Below are positions 25,409 to 33,540 of a stretch of 64,000 nucleotides of DNA, one piece after another; position 1 is the first letter of the stretch, and every line of letters begins with the position of its first letter. The position numbers were made by a program, and so were the translations under genes. The notes under the pieces were generated by a model. The model had not been told where the DNA came from and did not search any database. It saw only the letters and a list, made by a program, of their open reading frames with translations. This DNA comes from Candidatus Gastranaerophilales bacterium (GTDB taxonomy: Bacteria > Cyanobacteriota > Vampirovibrionia > Gastranaerophilales > Gastranaerophilaceae), in NCBI GenBank assembly GCA_900770525.1, contig CAAHDT010000017.1, positions 1 through 64,000 of the forward strand. Direction: 5' to 3'.

Positions 25409-26770
25409 ATGCAGATAATTGATAAAATATTAAGAAATTTAGTAAAAGCAACGGCATACATTTACTGGTATAATAAAAACCTAAACAAAAAATCTCTAAA
25501 ATATATTCCTGCTTCAGGAAAGCTTATTGGAAAAGAAGAATTATTCAATATGATTGACGCTTCTCTTGATATGTGGCTAACAACAGGTCGGTTTAATTCT
25601 GAATTTGAAGATGCGTTTGCGAGATATTTTAAAGTGCCGTATTGTCATACCGTAAACTCCGGCTCAAGCGCTAATTTAATCGCGTTATCAGCACTTACAT
25701 CTCACAAACTTGGAGATCGCCAAGTCACAGAAGGAAGTGAAGTAATTACTGTAGCAGCAGGATTTCCAACAACCATTAATCCAATTGTTATGTTGGGCTT
25801 AGTTCCTGTTTTTGTTGATTGCAAAGTTGAAACTTGTAATATAGATGTAAGTAAAATTGAAGAAGCAATCACCCCTAAAACAAAAGTTATTATGTTGGCT
25901 CATACAATGGGAAATGTTTATAACTTGGATGAAATTACTAAATTGTGTAAAAAATATAATTTATGGTTGATAGAGGATAATTGTGATGCTTTTGGTTCTC
26001 AGTATGACGGGAAATATACAGGAACAATTGGGGATATCGGAACCTTTAGTTTTTATCCAGCTCATTTTATTACAATGGGAGAAGGTGGTGCAATTATCAC
26101 CAAAAACGTGCTATTAAATAAAATAATTAAATCATATCGTGATTGGGGAAGAGATTGTTGGTGCGAACCAGGACATGACAACACCTGCAATTGCAGATTT
26201 GAACAACAATTTGGGAAATTACCTATTGGATATGACCATAAATACGTATATTCACATTTAGGATATAATATGAAGATAACTGATTGGCAAGCTGCAATAG
26301 GTTGTGCACAATTAAAAAAAGTTGATTTGTTTATTAAAAAAAGAAGAGAAAATTTTGAATTGTTGTTTAGTAAATTAAAAAATTTGGAGAATTATTTTAT
26401 ACTTCCTAAAATCGAAGAAAAATGTAATCCCTCATGGTTTGGATTTTTAATAACCCTGAAACCTGAATGTAAATTCACAAAACAAGAATTGGTTGAACAC
26501 CTTGAGAACAATGGTATCGGCACAAGACAACTATTCGCAGGTAATATATTAAGACAGCCAAGTTTTGTTGAAAATAATATTAAGTTAAGGATAGGAAACA
26601 GTGATTTGTTGTGTTCTTCTTCGCTTACAGAAGAAGAGTACAACAAATTGCCAAATACAGATTATATTATGAATAATACTTTTTGGGTTGGAGTTCATCC
26701 CGCTTTAGGCAACGAGGAAATTAATAAGATTTCAGACACAATAAAACAATTCGTTGACGAAAGACGTTAA
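25409..26770 (+). CDS. rfbH: CDP-4-keto-6-deoxyglucose 3-dehydrase (E1)
   Basis: A PLP-fold, PMP-dependent dehydrase for C3 deoxygenation in 3,6-dideoxyhexose synthesis. Its diagnostic feature is His (H219 in FYPAHFITMGEGG) at the place where aminotransferases have the PLP-binding Lys. The [2Fe-2S] cysteines of E1 are kept with exact spacing: C192, C250, C252 and C260 (57, 1 and 7 residues between). The E3 reductase partner is not in the window. SD AGGAG; 453 residues. Confidence 0.93.
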   Translation: MQIIDKILRNLVKATAYIYWYNKNLNKKSLKYIPASGKLIGKEELFNMIDASLDMWLTTGRFNSEFEDAFARYFKVPYCHTVNSGSSANLIALSALTSHKLGDRQVTEGSEVITVAAGFPTTINPIVMLGLVPVFVDCKVETCNIDVSKIEEAITPKTKVIMLAHTMGNVYNLDEITKLCKKYNLWLIEDNCDAFGSQYDGKYTGTIGDIGTFSFYPAHFITMGEGGAIITKNVLLNKIIKSYRDWGRDCWCEPGHDNTCNCRFEQQFGKLPIGYDHKYVYSHLGYNMKITDWQAAIGCAQLKKVDLFIKKRRENFELLFSKLKNLENYFILPKIEEKCNPSWFGFLITLKPECKFTKQELVEHLENNGIGTRQLFAGNILRQPSFVENNIKLRIGNSDLLCSSSLTEEEYNKLPNTDYIMNNTFWVGVHPALGNEEINKISDTIKQFVDERR

Positions 26771-26771
26771 A

Positions 26772-27149
26772 ATGTTCCAAATCGATTTATTATTTATAAA
26801 ATTTGTACTTGTTGGAATAATAAACACGATGTTTGGGTATGGTTTGTTTGCGTTTTTGCTGTATTGTAACATCCATTACGCATTGGCTTCGGTATTGGCA
26901 ACTATAATAAGTGTATTGTTTAATTTCAAAACCACCGGAACATTAGTCTTTAAAAATCACGATAACAGGCTGATTTTTAAATTTGTTTCAGTATACTGTT
27001 TTACAACAATTTTGTCTATAATAGGGCTAAAAATTGCCAAGATTTTCGGGGAAAACTTGTATTTTGCAGGGTTAATATTAACAGGTATTATGGCTATAAT
27101 TACGTTTATACTTCAAAAAAAATATGTATTTAGAAAAGAGGATTTATGA
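26772..27149 (+). CDS. GtrA-like membrane protein
   Basis: A small protein with four hydrophobic helices, beginning FIKFVLVGIINTMFGYGLF and containing FNFKTTGTLVF, the GtrA family pattern. GtrA proteins are thought to flip lipid-linked monosaccharides. ATG 26772 is preferred over an in-frame TTG at 26754 inside rfbH. It overlaps the following GtrB-like gene by 4 nt, the standard gtrA-gtrB order. Confidence 0.82.
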   Translation: MFQIDLLFIKFVLVGIINTMFGYGLFAFLLYCNIHYALASVLATIISVLFNFKTTGTLVFKNHDNRLIFKFVSVYCFTTILSIIGLKIAKIFGENLYFAGLILTGIMAIITFILQKKYVFRKEDL

Positions 27150-28084
27150 AAAAGATAAGCATTGTTTCAAGTTGTTATAATGAAGAAGATAATCTTGACG
27201 AGTTATATGAACGTGTAACGGCTCAAATGGACAAATACAAGGATAAATATGAATTTGAACATATTTTATTGGATAACGGTTCAACTGACGGTACAGCAAA
27301 CAAGCTTAGAGAACTTGCTCAAAAAGATAAACGAATAAAAGTAATCATAAATTCAAGAAATTTTGGTCAACTTCGAGCTCCATTTTATGGAATTTTACAA
27401 GGATACGGTGATGCGGTTATATCGATTGTATCGGATTTGCAAGATCCACCGGAACTAATTTCAGATTTAATTGAAAAATGGGAAGAAGGCAATGAAATAG
27501 TTCTTCTTCAAAAACAACAAAGTGAAGAATTCGGATTAATGTTTTTGCTAAGAAAAATATATTATATGACGCTTGCAAAAATTGCGGATAACGGAGTCGT
27601 TTTAGCTCAAAATTGTATTGGTTCAGGCTTATACGACCAAAAAGCTGTAGCAGAAATGAGAAAATTTGATGACCCGTATCCATTTATTAGAGGATTAATA
27701 TGTGAATTAGGTTTCAACAGAGCATATGTTCAATTTAAACAACCTGTGAGAACACGTGGAATATCTTGTAACAACCTTTACACATTGTATGATCTTGGAA
27801 TGACGGGAGTTATAAAATATTCTAAACTTCCTCTTCGTATAATGGCTTTTGTTGGATTTTTAATGTCTATTTTGACTTTTGGGCTATCAATTTTCTACCT
27901 TGTATGGAAACTTGTCAATTGGAGTAACTTCTCTTTTGGCTTAGCCCCAATTATCATAAGTATTCTATTTCTAGGTTCAGTTCAACTTTTCTGCCTTGGA
28001 ATTCTTGGCGAATATATCGGTGCAATCTACACAAGAGTCGACAAAAAACCTCTCGTTATCGAAAAAGAAAGAATAAATTTTTAA
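27146..28084 (+). CDS. GtrB/DPM-like glycosyltransferase family 2 protein
   Basis: A polyprenyl-phosphate glycosyltransferase: the GT-A domain has SSCYNEEDNL near the start, DNGSTDGT (about 48-55) and SDLQDPPE (95-102, with the metal-binding DxD-like acidic pair), followed by two C-terminal transmembrane helices (about 228-255 and 265-290). It would load a sugar on bactoprenyl phosphate for periplasmic transfer. Partner of the GtrA-like protein just upstream. Confidence 0.85.
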   Translation: MKKISIVSSCYNEEDNLDELYERVTAQMDKYKDKYEFEHILLDNGSTDGTANKLRELAQKDKRIKVIINSRNFGQLRAPFYGILQGYGDAVISIVSDLQDPPELISDLIEKWEEGNEIVLLQKQQSEEFGLMFLLRKIYYMTLAKIADNGVVLAQNCIGSGLYDQKAVAEMRKFDDPYPFIRGLICELGFNRAYVQFKQPVRTRGISCNNLYTLYDLGMTGVIKYSKLPLRIMAFVGFLMSILTFGLSIFYLVWKLVNWSNFSFGLAPIIISILFLGSVQLFCLGILGEYIGAIYTRVDKKPLVIEKERINF

Positions 28085-28093
28085 TATAAAAAA

Positions 28094-29506
28094 CTATTTT
28101 CTTACTTTTCCAACAAGTTCTAAGAACATATTTCCTTGTTTCCAACCATAGAAGTTGTCGAAACTGAGTTTTGGAGCGGCTTTAGTAACTCCTTGTCTTG
28201 TTTTGACTATAGTTCTTGTCATCTCATGAATTGGAGTAAAAGCCCCTAAAATGAGTGTCAGAATTAGAATTATACTTGTCTTCTTGTTGTTAAAAATAGT
28301 TTTGTCGTCTAATACTTGAACAACACACAAATAAACAACTGTCAGTGCAGGAATAGTCGCTCTCATACAAAAATCTGCAGAATGCCCGATAATTATAAGA
28401 GGACAAATAATTAACATAAGACACGCGATTTTTAAAACTGCTCTATTTTTAACATATCTCCATATGCAAAGTACAAAAATCCCCCATTCAAGGAAATGGA
28501 ACATCCATATGTGCGGTAAAGGAATTATCCAACCTGAACTACCTCCTGAAACATTATTCGATAAATATAAATAGCTGACAGTAGCAATCAAGCCTCCACC
28601 AAGAATATTTTCAAAAGTTAAACAACTTTTAATTGCAGAAAGAACATTTCTGGGCAAGAAAATATTTTCGCCATCCGGCAGACCGTTTTTTAATCCCCAA
28701 TATACCACAAACGGAAGCATTCCTATTGCAGGCAAAGTTGAATGCAACAGCATACAGGAATATAAGAAAATAATATTTTTATTATTTTTCTGATGGTAAA
28801 GCAACATTAAAATAATCCAAGCAGGAATAGCTTGATTAAACACCCAATACAATTGAGTTGTCATACTGGAAAACTGAAATCCAGGATACCACCACTCCAT
28901 ATGAGTTGTAGGATTTAAGAAAGAAGCATAAAGCCCACGAGTCAAATATGCTCCTATAACATCCAACCCACTGAAAAATATAAATATCAGAACCGGAACA
29001 ATATTTTTATGTTTTAAAGTAGCTAAAACATAGTAGAAAAATAAAAATATACCAATTGTTGCCCATAAAATCTGGAAATAATATCCAAGCTGCACACTGT
29101 TAAAGATTTTTCCGATAAGTGCTGCCGGCATCCAAAAACCAATATAATAAGTTAGAATTGCCAAACCATTTTCACTATTTACCGGCCATGGCTGAGTTAC
29201 TAAGAGTTCAAAAATAGGATTTCGGCAATTGTGATCAGAATTTTGAAACACAAGTGCACCAATACCTGATGAATATACCCATACCAGAGTAATTACAAAT
29301 ATGGAAACGAGCAGGAATATATCTTTTTTAGATGAAGGGAGCCATAACTTTGGAGCATTTTTATACAAAAAATAACCGCTAGCTAAAATAACAACTGTCC
29401 CCAAAATTGCAGTCCAGACATTGCACCAACCAATAACAAATATCAGTATAGGTAAAACTACATATAAATACCCTAATAGTAATAATATATTCGACTTCTT
29501 TTCCAT
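28094..29506 (-). CDS. Polytopic membrane protein, possible GT-C type transferase
   Basis: About eleven hydrophobic segments across 470 residues; no signal peptide and no family I can name with confidence. A periplasmic loop with acidic/aromatic residues (NSDHNCRNPIF, 89-99; TTHMEWWYPG, about 206-215) sits where GT-C enzymes place catalytic residues. Position next to gtrA-gtrB suggests the third, sugar-specific component of a Gtr-type modification system, but it faces the other way and converges with gtrB at a 9-nt gap. An alternative is an O-antigen polymerase-like protein. Confidence 0.6.
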   Translation of the reverse strand: MEKKSNILLLLGYLYVVLPILIFVIGWCNVWTAILGTVVILASGYFLYKNAPKLWLPSSKKDIFLLVSIFVITLVWVYSSGIGALVFQNSDHNCRNPIFELLVTQPWPVNSENGLAILTYYIGFWMPAALIGKIFNSVQLGYYFQILWATIGIFLFFYYVLATLKHKNIVPVLIFIFFSGLDVIGAYLTRGLYASFLNPTTHMEWWYPGFQFSSMTTQLYWVFNQAIPAWIILMLLYHQKNNKNIIFLYSCMLLHSTLPAIGMLPFVVYWGLKNGLPDGENIFLPRNVLSAIKSCLTFENILGGGLIATVSYLYLSNNVSGGSSGWIIPLPHIWMFHFLEWGIFVLCIWRYVKNRAVLKIACLMLIICPLIIIGHSADFCMRATIPALTVVYLCVVQVLDDKTIFNNKKTSIILILTLILGAFTPIHEMTRTIVKTRQGVTKAAPKLSFDNFYGWKQGNMFLELVGKVRK

Positions 29507-29533
29507 ATTCCTCGTCCCCTCTAGTTAACAATA

Positions 29534-29607
29534 TGTGCCTGACGGGAGTCAAACCCGTGACCTTCGGCTTCGGAGACCGACACTCTATTCAACTGAGCTA
29601 CAGGCAC
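29534..29607 (-). tRNA. tRNA-Arg (anticodon CCG)
   Basis: The minus-strand cloverleaf has acceptor GTGCCTG/CAGGCAC, anticodon stem-loop TCGGT-CTCCGAA-GCCGA (CCG) and T-arm ACGGGTTTGACTCCCGT. The discriminator is A (29534); CCA is not encoded. Confidence 0.92.
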
Positions 29608-29680
29608 AAATCATATGCCTATTGTAACATAACCCAGTTTTTTTTCAATCGAAGGGATAAACTTGAATGTATTTTGCGTA

Positions 29681-29827
29681 TTATTTTTGAAGGACTGTCA
29701 AAACAACTTCAGCAAGAACTTTTCGTCCACGCTTTGGCTTAAAATAAATTTCCTTCTTCGTTGGTTCTGGAGCAAACTCAGACTTTTGGTAATTTATCAA
29801 ATACTTCATAAATTCAGGACTAAACAT
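29681..29827 (-). CDS. Small protein of 48 residues, unknown function
   Basis: Reading the minus strand, an excellent AGGAG sits 4 nt before ATG 29827, and the frame runs to TAA at 29681. The product starts MFSPEFMKYLINYQKSEF and ends in a basic stretch KPKRGRKVLAEVVLTVLQK. It is net positive with an amphipathic C-terminus. No annotated family comes to mind. It stands upstream of tRNA-Arg(CCG) and divergent from sdaAB. The combination of a strong SD and a sensible composition makes it a likely real small gene. Confidence 0.6.
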   Translation of the reverse strand: MFSPEFMKYLINYQKSEFAPEPTKKEIYFKPKRGRKVLAEVVLTVLQK

Positions 29828-29931
29828 AATTCTCCTTTAGAAATTTACACATACACCATAAAAAACTACACATATATAATAAACCACACTTTTTATAAAT
29901 ATTGTCATTTCTTTACAAAAATTTTACATTA

Positions 29932-29960
29932 TTTAATCTTGCAAAATTAAGTGATATAAT
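29932..29960 (+). promoter_or_regulatory. Promoter of the serine dehydratase operon
   Basis: TTTAAT (29932-29937) and TATAAT (29955-29960) with a 17-nt spacer lie 31 nt before the sdaAB ATG. Confidence 0.5.
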
Positions 29961-29991
29961 AAAATTAATGTATCTGCAAAGGGAATTTTTT

Positions 29992-30651
29992 ATGCGTGAA
30001 ACATCAATTATAGATATAATATCACCAATAATGGTCGGGCCTTCAAGTTCGCACACTGCCGGTGCGGTAAGGTTAGGTTTGCTTGCAAAAAACATTTATC
30101 ATAAAACACCGGAAAAGGTTACGTTCAAACTCTATAACTCATACGCAAAGACAGGCAAAGGGCATGGTACAGATAAAGGGCTATTAGCAGGATTTTTAGG
30201 TTTGACAGTTGACGATTACAGGATAAAAAATATCTTTAATCTGGATATTTCAAAGAAATTTGAATATAAATTTGAGTACCTCGAAGATTTTAACAGACAC
30301 CCAAATGCTGTTGATTTTATTATTGAAGGTGACACCAATATGACAATTTCAGGTGATTCAATTGGAGCCGGCGAAGTCATAATTAACAGCATTGACAATT
30401 TCAGTGTAAGACTTGATGGAAAATACAATACTCTTTTGCTTGTTTACAAAGATATTCCAAGAATGATAACCAAAGTCACCTCACTTATCCCTGTCAATAT
30501 TGCATCTCTGAATTGCGATAGAGCCGCAAGAGGAGAAGACGCCTCTATGTGTATAGCTCTTGATGGAACACTTGATGGAGATATTATAAAAAGTATAAAA
30601 GAAATTCCAAATATTTACGTAATCAGATATATTGAAAAACTTGAAAGTTAA
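29992..30651 (+). CDS. sdaAB: L-serine dehydratase, beta subunit
   Basis: One half of the iron-sulfur L-serine deaminase (serine to pyruvate plus ammonia). ATG 29992 gives the family N-terminus with DIISPIMVGPSSSHTAGAVRLG near residues 8-29 and is preceded by AGGGA; a longer upstream frame exists but would put the promoter inside the gene. The C-terminal ~70 residues form an ACT regulatory domain (LLLVYKDIPRMI...). At 220 residues it is the standard beta subunit of the two-subunit (Firmicutes-type) enzyme. It is followed after 3 nt by the alpha subunit. Confidence 0.92.
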   Translation: MRETSIIDIISPIMVGPSSSHTAGAVRLGLLAKNIYHKTPEKVTFKLYNSYAKTGKGHGTDKGLLAGFLGLTVDDYRIKNIFNLDISKKFEYKFEYLEDFNRHPNAVDFIIEGDTNMTISGDSIGAGEVIINSIDNFSVRLDGKYNTLLLVYKDIPRMITKVTSLIPVNIASLNCDRAARGEDASMCIALDGTLDGDIIKSIKEIPNIYVIRYIEKLES

Positions 30652-30654
30652 ACT

Positions 30655-31539
30655 ATGGACAAAAAGAATAAAATTCCAACATTTTTAGATTTATACAATA
30701 CTTGTAAAAAGCAAAACAAACCTATATATGAAATTTCTCAAATAAGAGAATCCGATATAAAGGACATATCAATTTCTGATGTAAGAGCACAGGTTAAAGC
30801 AAGCTTAATTGCAATGAAAGATGCTATCAGGCATGGTTTGAATACATCTGAATTATCAATAAGCGGAATGTGTGGGAATGATTGTGAAAAATTACAAAAA
30901 AGTTTTTCCGCAAAACATGCTCTTTTCGGTTCGTTGTATGAAAAAATTCTTGAGTATGCCCTTGCAACATCAGAAGAAAATCTAAGGATGGGAAAAATCG
31001 TAGCGTGCCCGACTGCAGGTTCTTGTGCCATTGTTCCTTCTGTTTTAGTTGCAGTAAGTGAACATTTGGACTCTACAGAAGAAGTGCAAATAAATGCCCT
31101 AATTACTGCTGGAGAAATCGGAAGAATTATATCAAATAAAGTTCAATTAGCCGGTGCTGTCGGTGGCTGTCAGGCTGAATGCGGAGTTGCTTCTGCGATG
31201 AGTGCCGCAGCATTAACACAACTTCGGGGAGGAACGCTTGAACAAATTCTAAATGCAGTTGCACTTGCAATGAAAAATATTCTTGGGCTGACTTGTGACC
31301 CTGTATGTGGTTTGGTTGAAATTCCATGCGTTAAAAGAAATCCGTTTTTCGCAATTCACGCAGTAACAGCTTCAGAAATGGCACTTGCAGGTATTGAATC
31401 TAAAATTCCTTTAGATGAAGTTATTGATGCAATGGAGCAAACCGGAAAACTTATGTCGCCAATGCTAAAAGAAAGTTCTCAAGCAGGACTTGCCAAAACA
31501 CCAACCGCAATTGAATTAGAAAAAAAATTATATCAATAA
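30655..31539 (+). CDS. sdaAA: L-serine dehydratase, iron-sulfur alpha subunit
   Basis: Catalytic [4Fe-4S] subunit. Key segments are VACPTAGSCAIVPSVL (about 117-132) and AVGGCQAECGVASAMSAA (165-182), with the cluster cysteines in these and in LTCDPVCGLVEIPC (about 213-226). Length 294 is typical. Translationally coupled to sdaAB, and terminated by the hairpin at 31544-31573. Confidence 0.93.
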   Translation: MDKKNKIPTFLDLYNTCKKQNKPIYEISQIRESDIKDISISDVRAQVKASLIAMKDAIRHGLNTSELSISGMCGNDCEKLQKSFSAKHALFGSLYEKILEYALATSEENLRMGKIVACPTAGSCAIVPSVLVAVSEHLDSTEEVQINALITAGEIGRIISNKVQLAGAVGGCQAECGVASAMSAAALTQLRGGTLEQILNAVALAMKNILGLTCDPVCGLVEIPCVKRNPFFAIHAVTASEMALAGIESKIPLDEVIDAMEQTGKLMSPMLKESSQAGLAKTPTAIELEKKLYQ

Positions 31540-31543
31540 AACT

Positions 31544-31573
31544 AAAAGTCGCTTATTAAATAAGCGACTTTTT
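31544..31573. terminator. Bidirectional terminator between sdaAA and clpP
   Basis: AAAAGTCGCTTA pairs with TAAGCGACTTTT around a short AT loop. It has T/A runs on both sides, so it can end transcripts from both the plus-strand sdaAA and the minus-strand clpP. Confidence 0.85.
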
Positions 31574-31590
31574 AAAATAGGCATCTCTTC

Positions 31591-32205
31591 TTATAATGAA
31601 CTCTTTTGAACAACTTTATCAATTAAGCCGTAATCCATAGCCTCTTGAGCAGATAAGTAGTGGTCACGTTCGCAATCTTCTTTAACTTTGTCGTAAGGTT
31701 GACCTGAATTTTCAGCCATTATTGAGATTAACATTTGTTTCATTCTCAAAATTTCTTTAGCCTCAATCTCGATATCAGTCGCCTGACCTTGGGCACCACC
31801 TAAAGGTTGGTGAATCATAATTCTCGCTCCCGGTAAAGCCATTCTCTTACCTTTTGTACCTGCGGATAACAAGAATGCCCCCATTGAAGCAGCTTCACCA
31901 AGACAAATTGTGCAAACATCTGATTTAATAAGATTCATTGTATCATAAATAGCCATTCCGGCAGTAATTACCCCACCTGGACTGTTTATATATAACATAA
32001 TGTCTTTTTCACTGTTTTCACTATCTAACAACAATAGTTGCGCAACGATTGAATTCGCAACGTCATCATTAATTTCAGTACCTAAAAATATAATTCTCTC
32101 TCTTAATAACCTTGAAAAAATATCAAAAGAACGCTCTCCTCTTGATGAGTTTTCAACAACAGTGGGTACGTATCCCATAATTTTTAAATATGTTTCTTGA
32201 TCCAT
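31591..32205 (-). CDS. clpP: ATP-dependent Clp protease proteolytic subunit
   Basis: Serine protease of the Clp complex. Catalytic S107 lies in GEAASMGA (103-110), H132 in MIHQPLGG and D181 in ERDHYLS. NSPGG (74-78) is conserved. Length 204 is typical; the second Gln-rich position of the usual GQAASMGA is Glu here. SD AGGAGAG. No clpX neighbour is present. Confidence 0.95.
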   Translation of the reverse strand: MDQETYLKIMGYVPTVVENSSRGERSFDIFSRLLRERIIFLGTEINDDVANSIVAQLLLLDSENSEKDIMLYINSPGGVITAGMAIYDTMNLIKSDVCTICLGEAASMGAFLLSAGTKGKRMALPGARIMIHQPLGGAQGQATDIEIEAKEILRMKQMLISIMAENSGQPYDKVKEDCERDHYLSAQEAMDYGLIDKVVQKSSL

Positions 32206-32276
32206 TTTTCTCTCCTAATTATGGAAAAACTATAACATAAACATTCTTAAAAAACTACAACTAAAGGTGTAAATTT

Positions 32277-32969
32277 CTAAGACAATTTAGGCTTTCTACC
32301 ACAAGATTTGTCTTCATCGCAAAAACCTAAATGTTCACATTTAGGTACAAGGTAAGGTTTTAACCAAGGTTCAACTTTTACAAGTTCATTACACATACCT
32401 TTTACTAAGGTTCTTATCTCATATTGTGCTCTTGAGCAAAGTCTTAAATTGGCAAGGTGAATCATTTCACGTAAATTTAAACTTGCAACCATTGAACTTG
32501 CCGCTGCATTAGGCAAAACAGCTCTAGCGTCTTCTGCGGGGATACCGGATTCAACAAATTCTTGGTACTTAGCAGATATTTCACCCATAAAATCGACAAA
32601 CTTTTGTTTTAATTTTTCATCTTTCATAATTGTCGGAGGAATAATATAATCAAATTGTCCCTTTTCCTTCACATATCTTTGAGATTTTTGAGAAAAAGAC
32701 ATATGTCTGTGCCTTACAAGTTGGTGAGTACATGCTCTTGACACATTTGAAATAGCAAAACTCACCTGAATATGTTCTATAGTAGAATAGTGACCAGATG
32801 AAATAACTCTTTCTATTAATTTAAGCATTTTTTCTTCATCATCAGTGCTATTGTAAATATTTATCGGATAATCCGCGCTGTAACAAGTCCTGCAAGCAGT
32901 ATAAACTGTTTTAAGCATGTTTTCCGGTCTTGAAATTAAATTAACAACCGGTTTATTATTCTCTTCCAT
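32277..32969 (-). CDS. thyX: FAD-dependent thymidylate synthase
   Basis: Flavin-dependent methylation of dUMP to dTMP. The ThyX motif reads RHRHMSFSQKSQR (86-98): R, H, R, S91 and S96 are in place, but the usual Asn two residues after the first Ser is Ser. The AEDARAVLPNA segment and NLREMIHLANLR are also typical. The C-terminal tail carries Cys residues (CEHLGFCDEDKSC), which may bind metal. 230 residues. Confidence 0.93.
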   Translation of the reverse strand: MEENNKPVVNLISRPENMLKTVYTACRTCYSADYPINIYNSTDDEEKMLKLIERVISSGHYSTIEHIQVSFAISNVSRACTHQLVRHRHMSFSQKSQRYVKEKGQFDYIIPPTIMKDEKLKQKFVDFMGEISAKYQEFVESGIPAEDARAVLPNAAASSMVASLNLREMIHLANLRLCSRAQYEIRTLVKGMCNELVKVEPWLKPYLVPKCEHLGFCDEDKSCGRKPKLS

Positions 32970-33071
32970 TTGTTCCCCCTATTTTTTAAGTATGATTATA
33001 TTATAACCAAACTCAAATTTCCAAATATTAACAAAATGTAAGATTAATTTTTAATTTAAAAGTACACATCC

Positions 33072-33100
33072 TTGCTAATTTAGAAAATATCTGATATACT
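33072..33100 (+). promoter_or_regulatory. Promoter of rsfS
   Basis: TTGCTA (33072-33077), 17 nt, then the extended -10 TGATATACT (TATACT at 33095-33100), 21 nt before the ATG at 33121, which has SD AGAGG. Confidence 0.6.
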
Positions 33101-33120
33101 TAAGCTTAAAAGAGGTATTT

Positions 33121-33522
33121 ATGACAACACAAGATATGGATTCAAAAACATTTGCTTGCGTAGTTGCAAGATTTTTAGATGACAAGTTAGGAAAAGACAT
33201 CGCAATTTTAAATATTGGACATGTTTCATCTTTAGCCGATTATTTTGTAATCGTTACCGGTGATTCCACACCACAAGTAAAAGCGTTAATGGAAACAGTT
33301 AAGGAACAAGCGAAAAAACAACTTGGCAGAGTTCCGCTACGTATGGAAAATGATGCGAAGAACAGATGGAACCTTCTTGACTATGGTGATGTGGTTGTTC
33401 ACATTCTTCATAAAGAAGAAAGAGAAACCTACGCAATCGAAAAATTCTGGAATAATGCATTCAGTATATCGGAAGATGAATGGAAAGAATTGTCTAAAGA
33501 TTATACAACATATGAAAAATAA
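33121..33522 (+). CDS. rsfS: Ribosomal silencing factor
   Basis: Binds uL14 and blocks 50S-30S joining under starvation. The Iojap/RsfS core is visible: SSLADYFVIVTGDSTPQVKAL (about 41-61), WNLLDYGDVVVHILHKEERETY (82-103). 133 residues. First gene of a unit with a TPR protein and a Tic20-like protein. Confidence 0.93.
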   Translation: MTTQDMDSKTFACVVARFLDDKLGKDIAILNIGHVSSLADYFVIVTGDSTPQVKALMETVKEQAKKQLGRVPLRMENDAKNRWNLLDYGDVVVHILHKEERETYAIEKFWNNAFSISEDEWKELSKDYTTYEK

Positions 33523-33540
33523 TTGTTAAAAGAGAGAGTT

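Noticed and set aside
29608..29950. Rightward frames of 69 and 95 codons over tRNA-Arg and the gap
   Set aside because: They run antisense through the tRNA or the better-supported small gene at 29681-29827 and lack an SD.
29902..29991. Extended N-terminus for sdaAB
   Set aside because: The extension overlaps the predicted promoter and is absent from the family; ATG 29992 has a good SD.
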